From NCBI GenBank assembly GCA_913065105.1, contig CAJXZZ010000013.1, positions 1-45,461 of the forward strand: a DNA stretch of 45,461 bases, read 5' to 3'. The translations under genes were made by a program, and so were the position numbers. This DNA comes from an uncultured Gammaproteobacteria bacterium (lineage in GTDB: Bacteria; Pseudomonadota; Gammaproteobacteria; SZUA-229). Positions 29,279 through 38,532 of this stretch are shown here, piece by piece. The notes beneath the pieces were generated by a model. The model was given only the letters and a program-made list of their open reading frames with translations. It made no database searches and was not told the DNA's origin. Each line of letters opens with the position of its first letter. Position 1 is the stretch's first letter.

Positions 29279-30237
29279 TGAATGACGTATCTCAAGTCAA
29301 TTCAAACAAAGACGGAGCCAGACTGGTTGCGTCATATTTGGTTTCGCTGTCGTTATTCGCCTTAGCGGGTTCTATCGTTTACTTCACTTATCAAATAGCG
29401 ATAGTCAGTAAACAGATTCCAGATATTCTGCTGAGTATCGACAATACCACTGAAAAGGTAGAGCCGGTTATTGCTGATGTCGGTCAGATTATTGATCTAG
29501 TTCCGGACATCCTCAAAGAAGTTGAGGAAATCCGCAAGATAATACCGCCCATACTTGAAGAAGTTGAACAGACGCGCAAGATGATACCGCCGATTCTTAG
29601 CGAAGTGGAGCAAACACGTAAGCAGATACCTGCTGTGCTTAAAGAGTCTGAAGCCATACGGGGTGAATTACCGGCAATACTTGCCAGTACCGATAAAGCC
29701 TCTGCTGCAGTTGCTGATGTTGCCAAACAGGTCGAAGCGACGCGGCCGCTGATCCCTGAAGTATTAAAAGAAGTTGAAACTACCCGTGAAGCGATTCCAC
29801 CGATGATGGACCGGGCGGATACGCTCATCGAAAAAGCCCGTGTTGCCGGTAAGGAAGCGAGTGAGGGTGCAGTTACCGGTTTGTTTACAGGGATAGTTAT
29901 GGCGCCATTTGCCCTGGTCGGTGATGCAGGTAAAAGTATTACTGGGCTGTCTGAAGAAGAAGCCAAACAACTGGATGATAAAGATTTTGAGCTTGTCAAA
30001 AATGCATCTCTGTACCTGTTAAATAATGGTGTAAAAGGTGAGGAGCGAAAATGGAAAAATACCGATTCAAATAATCACGGCACCGTTATAGTGATGGATA
30101 TATATCAAGAAGGCGAGTATGCCGATGTAGATTGCCGAACATTAAAGATTCAATTATATACAAAAGACAAAATGATTAAAGAAGTGCCTCGCTCATTCTG
30201 CAAGAATGATGATGGCAAGTGGGATTTTCATAGGTGA
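29278..30237 (+). CDS. Membrane-anchored protein with 14-residue tandem repeats and a surface-antigen-like C-terminus
   Basis: A 319-residue protein of unknown function, coupled to rnhB by a TGATG overlap. One hydrophobic segment near residues 18-42 anchors it, with the bulk probably periplasmic. Residues 78-175 are seven consecutive 14-residue repeats of pattern (I/V)LxEVExTRxxIPP, likely forming a helical rod with a Pro-Pro break in each turn. A short Gly/Ala segment follows (about 200-222, GAVTGLFTGIVMAPFALVG), resembling a glycine-zipper. The last 60 residues carry two cysteines in CRTLKIQLYT...SFCKNDDGKW, reminiscent of the CR...CR.xDGxW end of the 17-kDa surface-antigen family (COG4520-like, from memory). 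It replaces the usual direct rnhB-dnaE junction. Not assigned to a named family. Confidence 0.75.
   Translation: MNDVSQVNSNKDGARLVASYLVSLSLFALAGSIVYFTYQIAIVSKQIPDILLSIDNTTEKVEPVIADVGQIIDLVPDILKEVEEIRKIIPPILEEVEQTRKMIPPILSEVEQTRKQIPAVLKESEAIRGELPAILASTDKASAAVADVAKQVEATRPLIPEVLKEVETTREAIPPMMDRADTLIEKARVAGKEASEGAVTGLFTGIVMAPFALVGDAGKSITGLSEEEAKQLDDKDFELVKNASLYLLNNGVKGEERKWKNTDSNNHGTVIVMDIYQEGEYADVDCRTLKIQLYTKDKMIKEVPRSFCKNDDGKWDFHR
29509..29802 (+). repeat. Seven 42-bp coding tandem repeats
   Basis: Seven in-frame 42-base units (14 codons each) start at 29509, 29551, 29593, 29635, 29677, 29719 and 29761. They are well conserved at the protein level (units 1-3 and 7 best; unit 5 diverged to ILASTDKASAAVAD) but vary in DNA. 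They are therefore old duplications under protein selection, not a recent minisatellite. Confidence 0.85.
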
Positions 30238-30371
30238 TGAAAAATGCAAGTTTTGTACTTTTCTGAACTATTCATTTTTCAGCCAAAATATTTTATTCTA
30301 GATGTCGTAATTTGCTGTTTACCTTTTGCTGATTTGGTAGACTAAAGCCTCATCGAAGCAGAGGCAATTAC

Positions 30372-33300
30372 GTGACAACACAACCCAGTTTCATTCACCT
30401 GAGAGTACATACGGAATACTCACTGGTCGATGGCGTGGTGCGTGTCAAACCTCTGATGGCGGCACTTGCCGAGGGTAATGTGCCCGCCGTGGCGTTGACT
30501 GATCAGAGCAATCTATTTGCCATGGTCAAGTTTACCCGCGCTGCACTCGGCGCTGGTATCAAACCTGTCATCGGTGTCGACGCACTGGTGCGGCGCGGCG
30601 ATGACCAGGAAGCCCCTTTCCAGATGGTATTGCTGGCGCAGGACAAGCAGGGTTATCTCAACCTTTCCAGCCTTATTTCCAAAAGTTATCTCGAAGGTCA
30701 GCATCGCGGCGTGCCGATAATCCAGGCGGAATGGATCGAGCAGAATGCTGACGGAATTATCGCGCTATCCGGTGGCCGCAATGGTGATGTCGGCCGCGCC
30801 TTGCTGGCCGGACAGTCTGGATTAGCAAAACAAAGATTAAATGACTGGTTAGCCTGTTTTAAAGATCGTTTCTACATAGAGTTGCAGCGTACCGGCCGTG
30901 AAAACGAAGAAGCATATATCGCCGAGGCCGTTGAACTCGCCATCGAATACGATGTGCCAGTGGTAGCGACAAACGACGTGCGTTTTTTAAAGGCCGATGA
31001 ATTCGAAGCTCACGAAGCCCGCGTCTGTATTCATGATGGCCGCACCCTGGATGATCCGCGCCGGCCGAAAATTTACAGTGAACAACAATATCTTCGCACA
31101 GCCGAAGAGATGCAGCAGTTGTTTGCAGACATTCCCGAAGCATTGGTGAATACGGTCGAGATTGCCAAACGCTGTAATCTTGAAATTGAGTTAGGTAAAA
31201 GTTTTCTGCCTAAATTCCCCATTCCTGAGGGTGAGACTGAAGCCAGTTATTTCTGCCGTGTATCACAGGAAGGTCTGGAAGAACGACTTAAAGTATTGCT
31301 GGATGAAAGTGCGGATGATTATGCAATACAGCGCAAAGCATATGATGATCGCCTGCAGATCGAACTTGATGTTATCAACAACATGGGGTTTCCGGGTTAT
31401 TTCTTAATCGTTGCTGATTTCATCAAGTGGTCAAGAGACAATGGCATACCGGTTGGCCCCGGACGTGGTTCAGGTGCCGGTTCGCTGGTGGCTTATGCAT
31501 TAAAAATCACCGATCTTGATCCGCTGGAATTTGATCTGCTGTTCGAACGTTTCCTTAATCCAGAGCGTGTTTCACTGCCCGATTTCGATGTCGATTTCTG
31601 CATGGAAGGCCGTGACCGGGTGATCGATTATGTGGCGCAGAAGTATGGTCGCGACAGTGTCTCGCAGATCATTACTTACGGCACCATGGCAGCCAAAGCG
31701 GTGGTACGCGACGTCGGTCGAGTGATGGGCCAGCCCTATGGTTTTGTCGACCGTCTCGCCAAGATGGTGCCGTTTGAAATCGGCATGACGTTGAGCAAAG
31801 CGCTGGAAGAATCAGAAGACCTTAAAAACGCCTACGACAACGAAGAAGATGTGACAGTGATGCTCGATATGGCGCTGTCACTGGAAGGTCTCGCCAGAAA
31901 CGCGGGTAAACATGCCGGCGGTGTGGTGATCTCGCCAACGGTGTTAACCGACTTTAGTCCGCTCTACTGTGAGGAAGGCGGGGCGAGCATCGTCACCCAG
32001 TTTGACAAAGACGATGTAGAAGCGGTTGGCCTGGTGAAGTTCGATTTCCTGGGGCTGCGTACCCTGACCATCATCGACTGGGCGGTCAAACATGTAAATC
32101 GCCGCCGCGCTACAACTGATGAAGCCATATTAGAAATAGAACATTTACCTTTAGACGATCAGCCTACGTTCGATTTATTACAGGCAGCCAATACCACCGC
32201 AGTGTTCCAGTTAGAGTCACGCGGTATGAAGGACCTGATTACCCGTTTACGTCCGGACAGTTTTGAAGACATCGTGGCATTGGTGGCGTTGTTCCGTCCC
32301 GGTCCATTGCAGTCAGGCATGGTTGACGATTTTATCAATCGTAAACATGGCCGCGCCGAAGTCGATTATTTTCACCCTGATCTTGAACAGGTATTAACAC
32401 CGACCTACGGTGTTATTTTGTATCAGGAACAGGTAATGCAGATCGCGCAGGTGCTGGCGAATTACACCTTAGGTGGTGCAGATATGCTGCGCCGCGCCAT
32501 GGGTAAGAAAAAAGCCGAGGTCATGGCCGAGCAACGTGAGTTGTTCATGAATGGAGCGGTTGCGCGTGATGTCGATGCTGACCTGGCAACGCGCATCTTT
32601 GACCTGATGGAAAAATTCGCCGGTTACGGGTTTAATAAATCTCACTCCGCTGCGTATGCCTTGCTGTCGTATCAGACCGCGTGGTTAAAAACGCATTATC
32701 CGGCAGAGTTCATGGCCGCTGTATTATCGGCCGATATGGATAATACCGATAAAGTAGTGGGACTGATCGAAGACTGTCATGGACAGGGCCTAAAAGTTTT
32801 ACCGCCGGATATCAATCGATCGATCCATCACTTTAGCGTACCGGATGAAAAGTCGGTGCTCTATGGTCTGGGTGCGTTAAAAGGAGTCGGCGAAGGCGCG
32901 CTCGACGGAATCATAACCGAGCGAGATGCTAATGGTGCATTTGTCGATCTGTATGATTTCTGCCGACGCAGCGATACCCGCAAGGTTAACCGCCGCGTAA
33001 TGGAAGCGTTGATAAAATCAGGTGCACTGGATACATTAGGCCCAAATCGCGCCAGTTTAACCGCGAGTCTGAGTAATGCCGTTCAGTTAGCCGAGCAAAA
33101 CCAGAAAAATGCCAGTGTTGGTCAGGACGATATGTTCGGTTCATCCGATGAACCCGATACCCATGCCAACGTACATATTGTAGAAGTCGATGACTGGGAT
33201 GACGAAACGCGGCTCTCCAATGAAAAAGAAACCCTGGGTCTGTATTTAACAGGACACCCGATAACGCGTTATGAAAATGAGTTAAGACGTTTCACCGAAT

Positions 33301-33911
33301 GCCGTTTTTCTAAAGTACCTGATCTGGTGCCAGAAAGTGAGCGAGGCGGTCAGGGTGGTGGTTATGGCGGTTACCGTAAAAAGAATAAAACACAATATTG
33401 CCTTGCCGGTTTATTGATCGGCATGCGTGTGCGTAAAACAAAAACCGGCAGCAAGATCGTTACCGGTGTACTCGATGACAGAACCGCGCGGGTAGAAGTG
33501 GTTTTATACGAAGATGTTTTTGAACAATACAGTAATGCCCTGGTTAAAGATAAAGTATGTGTGGTCGTCGGCAGTGTCAGTTACGATGATTTCAATGCGG
33601 CCTATTCAGTCAATGCCAATACGGTTTACACCATGACGCAGGCCAGAGAAAAATTTGCCCGTGGGTTACAGATAAAACTGGATAGAAGTAAAGCCAACGG
33701 CAGCTGGTCAGACGCGGCGGTCATTCAACAACTGACCGACGTTTTGCATACATTTAGAGAAGGCCATTGCCCGGTCAACGTCGAATATAACAGTGGCACC
33801 GATACCTCACAGTTCATGTTGGGTGAAGAATGGAATGTCGTGCCTTCTGATGAATTATTAACACGGCTGGATAAAGTGTTTGGTTCTGATCAGATAGAAA
33901 TTAAATACTAA
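30372..33911 (+). CDS. dnaE: DNA polymerase III alpha subunit
   Basis: Catalytic subunit of the replicative polymerase. The 1179-residue protein starts at GTG (30372) with FIHLRVHTEYSLVDG of the PHP domain. The palm carries VGPGRGSGAGSLVAYAL and PDFDVDFCMEGRDRVIDYV with catalytic Asp404 and Asp406. Next come GKHAGGVVISP and the beta-binding/finger region LDDQPTFDLLQ. A helix-hairpin-helix and a C-terminal OB fold (CLAGLLIGMRVRKTKTGSKI) follow. Length is typical (E. coli 1160). Its proofreading partner gene dnaQ is 11 kb upstream. The 134-bp upstream gap has no clear promoter that I can defend. Confidence 0.97.
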   Translation: MTTQPSFIHLRVHTEYSLVDGVVRVKPLMAALAEGNVPAVALTDQSNLFAMVKFTRAALGAGIKPVIGVDALVRRGDDQEAPFQMVLLAQDKQGYLNLSSLISKSYLEGQHRGVPIIQAEWIEQNADGIIALSGGRNGDVGRALLAGQSGLAKQRLNDWLACFKDRFYIELQRTGRENEEAYIAEAVELAIEYDVPVVATNDVRFLKADEFEAHEARVCIHDGRTLDDPRRPKIYSEQQYLRTAEEMQQLFADIPEALVNTVEIAKRCNLEIELGKSFLPKFPIPEGETEASYFCRVSQEGLEERLKVLLDESADDYAIQRKAYDDRLQIELDVINNMGFPGYFLIVADFIKWSRDNGIPVGPGRGSGAGSLVAYALKITDLDPLEFDLLFERFLNPERVSLPDFDVDFCMEGRDRVIDYVAQKYGRDSVSQIITYGTMAAKAVVRDVGRVMGQPYGFVDRLAKMVPFEIGMTLSKALEESEDLKNAYDNEEDVTVMLDMALSLEGLARNAGKHAGGVVISPTVLTDFSPLYCEEGGASIVTQFDKDDVEAVGLVKFDFLGLRTLTIIDWAVKHVNRRRATTDEAILEIEHLPLDDQPTFDLLQAANTTAVFQLESRGMKDLITRLRPDSFEDIVALVALFRPGPLQSGMVDDFINRKHGRAEVDYFHPDLEQVLTPTYGVILYQEQVMQIAQVLANYTLGGADMLRRAMGKKKAEVMAEQRELFMNGAVARDVDADLATRIFDLMEKFAGYGFNKSHSAAYALLSYQTAWLKTHYPAEFMAAVLSADMDNTDKVVGLIEDCHGQGLKVLPPDINRSIHHFSVPDEKSVLYGLGALKGVGEGALDGIITERDANGAFVDLYDFCRRSDTRKVNRRVMEALIKSGALDTLGPNRASLTASLSNAVQLAEQNQKNASVGQDDMFGSSDEPDTHANVHIVEVDDWDDETRLSNEKETLGLYLTGHPITRYENELRRFTECRFSKVPDLVPESERGGQGGGYGGYRKKNKTQYCLAGLLIGMRVRKTKTGSKIVTGVLDDRTARVEVVLYEDVFEQYSNALVKDKVCVVVGSVSYDDFNAAYSVNANTVYTMTQAREKFARGLQIKLDRSKANGSWSDAAVIQQLTDVLHTFREGHCPVNVEYNSGTDTSQFMLGEEWNVVPSDELLTRLDKVFGSDQIEIKY

Positions 33912-33927
33912 TGGTGTTTGAATAGTT

Positions 33928-35250
33928 ATGCGTCAGCATGTCCGTCGACTAAAGTTTCGTTTTTTTCAACCGCGTGCATGGCGAACAAACCTGGTTTTCT
34001 GGGGCGGTGCAATACTGGTCGGTGTGGTCGCTGCGGTTTTTGCTTTAATGGCAGACCAGGGTGATCAGATGTTTCGACGCATCGTCGCCTACAATCAATA
34101 CCTGCCGTTAGTTGTAACACCCGCAGGTTTTATCCTCACCGTTTATCTAACCCGAAAAATCTTTAGTGGTGCCGAGGGTAGTGGTATACCGCAAACGCTT
34201 ATCGCCCTGGCTGATCCCGGCAGCAGTTTAAGTAATCGCCTGTTATCGATGCGCATGGTGGTCGGCAAGGTGCTGATGGCGGTGCTGGCGTTATGCAGCG
34301 GTGCGTCATTAGGCAGAGAAGGGCCAACGGTGCATCTAGGCGCTGCGATTTTACATTCACTGGGAAAGTATGCGCATCTGCCAGCAAGTTATTATGAACG
34401 TGGCCTGATTTTGACTGGCGGTGGCGCAGGCATTGCCGCTGCTTTTAATACCCCGCTAGCGGGCATTATTTTTGCCATAGAAGAGATGGCACGTTCTTAT
34501 GATCGCCGCAACAGCGGCATGATGTTAGTCGGCGTAGTGCTCGCCGGCATGACGGCCATCGTGGTGCATCAAAACAATTACAGTTATTACGGTACTACAC
34601 CAGCAACACTGGATTTTAGCTGGGTCTGGTTAGGGGTGATCGTCTGTGGTGTGGTCGGTGGTCTAAGTGGTGGTCTGTTTAGCCAGATATTAATACTGGG
34701 TTCAAAAAAATTACGGCCCTACATGCAGACGCACTGGATATTGATTGCTCTGGTGTGTGGTTTAAGTGTGGCGATATTAAGTATCTTAAGTGGTGGTGCC
34801 GCCAACGGTACTGGTTACCTTGAAGCGAAACAGATTGTTAGCTGCGCTGGTCTGGAAACCTGTAGCGCAGATTTTGGTTTAATGTATCCGCTCTACAAAG
34901 TGCTGGCGACAGCCGCCACCTATCTAACCACCATTCCCGGTGGTCTGTTTGCACCATCACTGGCAAGCGGTGCCGGTCTTGGCGCAGATCTGGCCTTACT
35001 GTTTCCAGTAGAGATGGCATCAACCATCGTAATATTAGGCATGATCGGTTACTTCACCGGCGTGGTGCAGACACCGATTACTGCTTTTGTAATCGTCATG
35101 GAAATGACGGATAACCAGGAACTGGTACTGGCAATGATGGCTACTGCTCTAATTGCATCAGGAACTTCAAAACTGATCTGTAAAAAACCAATCTATGAAG
35201 CGTTGGCGGAAAACTTATTGGCGATGATGTCAGATAAACAGAGTCGCTAG
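33928..35250 (+). CDS. ClC-family chloride channel/antiporter
   Basis: A 440-residue inner-membrane protein with about ten or more hydrophobic segments and the three anion-selectivity motifs: GSGIPQ, GREGPTVHLG (gating glutamate) and GGLFAPSLASGAG. GGGAGIAAAFNTPLAGIIFA is the conserved central region, and the following IEEM contains the glutamate equivalent to the internal proton glutamate of E. coli ClcA. This suggests a Cl-/H+ antiporter rather than a channel. No CBS domains follow. It starts 16 bp after dnaE and is convergent with the cytochrome operon. Confidence 0.93.
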   Translation: MRQHVRRLKFRFFQPRAWRTNLVFWGGAILVGVVAAVFALMADQGDQMFRRIVAYNQYLPLVVTPAGFILTVYLTRKIFSGAEGSGIPQTLIALADPGSSLSNRLLSMRMVVGKVLMAVLALCSGASLGREGPTVHLGAAILHSLGKYAHLPASYYERGLILTGGGAGIAAAFNTPLAGIIFAIEEMARSYDRRNSGMMLVGVVLAGMTAIVVHQNNYSYYGTTPATLDFSWVWLGVIVCGVVGGLSGGLFSQILILGSKKLRPYMQTHWILIALVCGLSVAILSILSGGAANGTGYLEAKQIVSCAGLETCSADFGLMYPLYKVLATAATYLTTIPGGLFAPSLASGAGLGADLALLFPVEMASTIVILGMIGYFTGVVQTPITAFVIVMEMTDNQELVLAMMATALIASGTSKLICKKPIYEALAENLLAMMSDKQSR

Positions 35251-35364
35251 TTATAAATATCTGTTGTTAATCAATATAGCTATTTTTGTATTTTAAAATG
35301 TATCACGTCTATTAGTATCCTTATTGCAAGTACCGATAGCGCTTACTGATAGTTGATAGATATA

Positions 35365-38300
35365 TCATTTGAACATATGGTGTTTTTTATGCGAACTATC
35401 ATTATGAAAATATTTATAGCGGTAAATTGCATCATTGCCATGGCATTCGGCGCAGACAATATTTTCGCTGTTACCAGCACGTAAAAAACTGGTACGTGCA
35501 TCCCCTTCAGTATTTTTTCCTGGGCCTTTAGTCTTTTTACCTGCATCCCACCGATGAGGATTATGGCAACTGGCGCATGTGATAGAACCAAAATCACTGC
35601 GTTTACCATTGTTATCAAATACCGGGGTGTCAGGCAGATTTTCACCGGGGTGCATGTTCTCACGTAGTTCGGTGGACCAGATTTTTATCTGTTGCGGATG
35701 TTTTGCCAAGGCCGGGTTTTTGTGAGCCGCAAAACCCAGTGGGTTGTGGCAACTACGGCAGCGCTGTTCGATAGGGTCGTCGCCTTTCCCAAGTTTTTGA
35801 GACCAGAGATAGGCATCAGCTTCGCCGTTGTGTGGTACATGGCACTGACCGCACAGGCCGGAGACATTCTGTGTCTGACCCAGCGTGTTAGTCGCGTCGG
35901 TTGTTGAATGCTTCAGGTCATGTTCGCTGCCGACGATGGTTTTCTTGTCTGCATGGCACGTCAGGCATAAATCACTGTTTTTATTCACGCTCAGGCGCAG
36001 GAAGCTGTTGCTTGTGTCGCCATCTTCGGACAGCATGGCAAGGCTACGTTTGTTAATGTCATCTGGATCCCAGCGGTGCGGGTTATGGCAACTGGCGCAA
36101 TCCACCTGTCCCTGACCATTTTCTTTTCTACCGCCATCAGCTGCAAAGGTTGGGATGCGCTTATCATGGTGCAGTTTACTGGCATCTGCACCTATCGGGT
36201 GATTGTGTTTGCCGGGCAGCTTATCCTGTGCCAGAGCATCTTTCTGGTGACAGTCAGTGCACAGTGCGGCGATAGCCGTTTCACCAGGGCCTTTACCTCG
36301 CGCCCACAGAGCAGGGCCTTTGGCGTTGTGTGGACGGTGGCAATGCATGCAGGGACCAGATAGATGCTGTTTCTGGATGTCGATGTTTTGGTTTTCTTCA
36401 AGCTGGGTAGAGAACTTGCCTTCCTGCTCAGTAACGTCATGTTTGGTGAAGTAGACGCTTTTTTTGTCGACATGGCAGTTGACGCACAACAGGCTCAGGC
36501 TCTTATCTGCAATACGCAGAAAGCTGTTGCCCGTGTCACCTTCTATTTTAGAAGGATCTTCTGCTTTGATCTCATCCAGCTGTGTCCAGTTATGTGGATC
36601 ATGGCAGGTGCCACAACCAACGCGACCACCTATGAGGGCTTGTTTGCCGGTCGAGTCATACAGCGGTAGCGGAATCAGTTCTTCACCGATGATACTGTCG
36701 GTATTGCTCGAGGTTTCAAGTGTGCTAACCCATCGATCAATGGTAGCGGTGATGTTCAGGTTTTTCACTGGCGCATTGACTGGATGAGAATGGTTACTTA
36801 TGGTTTTCTCTTTTGCCAGACCTTTATCATTGTGACAGCCCAGGCAGGCGACGTAACCCGTGCCCTGACCGGTCAAGTCGGCACGTGCCCATAAGCGATT
36901 GCCTTTGGCATTGTGTACCAGATGGCAGGCGCCGCAGATGCTGGATTCATCGACGGTCTGCCCCAGTGCATTTTTTGATTCCGGGGCCATTTTTCGCATG
37001 TCGTGTTTAGTGTTGGCGATATTCCATTTTTCTTTATGACAGGTTTTACACAACTCTGCCTGTGGACCGTTGGCGATGCGTAGGAAGCGGTTGGTATTGT
37101 CGCCTTTGTCGCCAGGTTTTGCCTTGTTGTGGATGTTGTTGGAATCCCACTGGTGTGGGTCGTGACAGCTGGCGCAGGAGACCTTGCCCTGTTCTACATC
37201 ATTCCATTTAAAACCACTGTCACTAAAAGTAGGCAGGGTTACACTGTGTTTTAGTTTTGTTATCGGTACACCAACAGGATGTGAATATTCTCCCACGGTG
37301 TGTTTTTTCGCCACTCCATCTTTGTTGTGGCAGCTCATACACAGTGATGTCATGGGGTCGTATTTTTGATCCGGTTTTATATCCAGCGTGCGTGCCCACA
37401 TCTTTGGACCAGTGCCTTTATGGGGTACATGGCAGGTACTGCAGGGGCCTGAGTTTGATGCCAGCTGCTTGCGGATATTGATACTGTCTTTGTCTGCCAG
37501 CCGTAAATCATGTTTGCTATCAATTACATGACGTTTATTTTCATGGCAGTCCTGACACAGACTATCTTTTTCGTTTTTAACCACTAGCAGATTTGTTTCA
37601 GGTAGGGCATCGTGAGGACGGTGACAGGTTTGGCAGATTACTTCACCATCGCTACCCAGTTTTGCGCCCTGTTTAAGCATAGCCTCAGGAACTTTCGCCT
37701 GTTTGGGTTTGACGTTAACGGGGTGCGTATGCAATTTACCCGCATGTTCCAGATCTCTGGCGTAGCGGTTTACATGGCACTGACCACAGAGTTGGGATTT
37801 ATCATTTTTTAGCAGTAGTATTTTTTTTTCTGGAGCAGCATGGGCTTTGTGGCAACTCTGGCAAATTACTTCGCCATCTTCTGCAAAAAAGGCACCAGCT
37901 GCCATTAAATCTTGAGGCGGTTTTTTTAACAGGTTTTGGATTTTTGTTTTTAATGGATGGCTGCCATGTTTGGGGCCTTTTATTTTTCCCTTGTGACAAG
38001 CCATACATAATTGACCATTTTCATTACGCACGCGCATGAAAACGGCGGTGTCTTGCTGGCCCCACGCAACGCCATGAGCCGTATGACAGGTGCCACAGTA
38101 AACTTTGCCATCCTCATTTAGCGGGAACAGTGTTTTCCCCTCAACAAGGGGGATTTCAATTTTGTCGGAAGGTTTTACTCCTACCGGGTGAGCATGTTTA
38201 TTTTCTTCCCATAAAAAGCGTGAGTCCAGTACAAAACCATCATGGCATGAAAAGCAGATTGGTTCAGTACTGGCTATATCCTGTTTGCCTGTTGGCATGA

Positions 38301-38532
38301 CTGGCTTAGGATCATAGGGGATTAACGTGCTGATATCATCGCGCTTGAATTCTGTTAGCCACATAATATGACAGGTCGCACATTCTCTGTTTGCAGATGG
38401 CTGGAGTATTACCGCCTGCGAGTAGTGGCTGAACAGAAGCAGGCATAAAAAAAACAAACCTGAAAACAGGCGGTGATAGCGGGTGATCACCGTTTGTATG
38501 CTGTTATTTCTTTGCCGGTGAAACAGCATCAT
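35365..38532 (-). CDS. Giant multiheme cytochrome c with 24 CXXCH motifs
   Basis: A 1055-residue Sec-exported protein (signal peptide about 1-40, cleavage near SQA; no lipobox). It has 24 CXXCH heme sites, the first at residue 51 and the last at 1027, on average one per 43 residues. Hemes 1-8 are spaced irregularly. Hemes 9-24 form four tandem tetraheme modules (starting about 364, 533, 728, 894), each with the order CxxCHxPHxxG, CxxCHxxxG then HSHPxG, CASCHxPHxW, CxxCHxxK then HD. Most CXXCH motifs of the doubled type are followed by (D/N/R/V)PH, giving a second axial histidine. The protein should be a long heme wire in the periplasm or outside. The ATG overlaps the stop of the NHL gene (ATGA). 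No porin gene is next to it. Confidence 0.93.
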   Translation of the reverse strand: MMLFHRQRNNSIQTVITRYHRLFSGLFFLCLLLFSHYSQAVILQPSANRECATCHIMWLTEFKRDDISTLIPYDPKPVMPTGKQDIASTEPICFSCHDGFVLDSRFLWEENKHAHPVGVKPSDKIEIPLVEGKTLFPLNEDGKVYCGTCHTAHGVAWGQQDTAVFMRVRNENGQLCMACHKGKIKGPKHGSHPLKTKIQNLLKKPPQDLMAAGAFFAEDGEVICQSCHKAHAAPEKKILLLKNDKSQLCGQCHVNRYARDLEHAGKLHTHPVNVKPKQAKVPEAMLKQGAKLGSDGEVICQTCHRPHDALPETNLLVVKNEKDSLCQDCHENKRHVIDSKHDLRLADKDSINIRKQLASNSGPCSTCHVPHKGTGPKMWARTLDIKPDQKYDPMTSLCMSCHNKDGVAKKHTVGEYSHPVGVPITKLKHSVTLPTFSDSGFKWNDVEQGKVSCASCHDPHQWDSNNIHNKAKPGDKGDNTNRFLRIANGPQAELCKTCHKEKWNIANTKHDMRKMAPESKNALGQTVDESSICGACHLVHNAKGNRLWARADLTGQGTGYVACLGCHNDKGLAKEKTISNHSHPVNAPVKNLNITATIDRWVSTLETSSNTDSIIGEELIPLPLYDSTGKQALIGGRVGCGTCHDPHNWTQLDEIKAEDPSKIEGDTGNSFLRIADKSLSLLCVNCHVDKKSVYFTKHDVTEQEGKFSTQLEENQNIDIQKQHLSGPCMHCHRPHNAKGPALWARGKGPGETAIAALCTDCHQKDALAQDKLPGKHNHPIGADASKLHHDKRIPTFAADGGRKENGQGQVDCASCHNPHRWDPDDINKRSLAMLSEDGDTSNSFLRLSVNKNSDLCLTCHADKKTIVGSEHDLKHSTTDATNTLGQTQNVSGLCGQCHVPHNGEADAYLWSQKLGKGDDPIEQRCRSCHNPLGFAAHKNPALAKHPQQIKIWSTELRENMHPGENLPDTPVFDNNGKRSDFGSITCASCHNPHRWDAGKKTKGPGKNTEGDARTSFLRAGNSENIVCAECHGNDAIYRYKYFHNDSSHKKHHMFK

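Noticed and set aside
29509-29802. Possible CRISPR-like or minisatellite array
   Set aside because: Units are contiguous with no spacers, in frame and conserved as protein rather than DNA.
35391-38008. Numerous plus-strand frames of 60-107 codons opposite the 24-heme gene
   Set aside because: Antisense of repeated CXXCH codons produces open frames; no ribosome sites or motifs.
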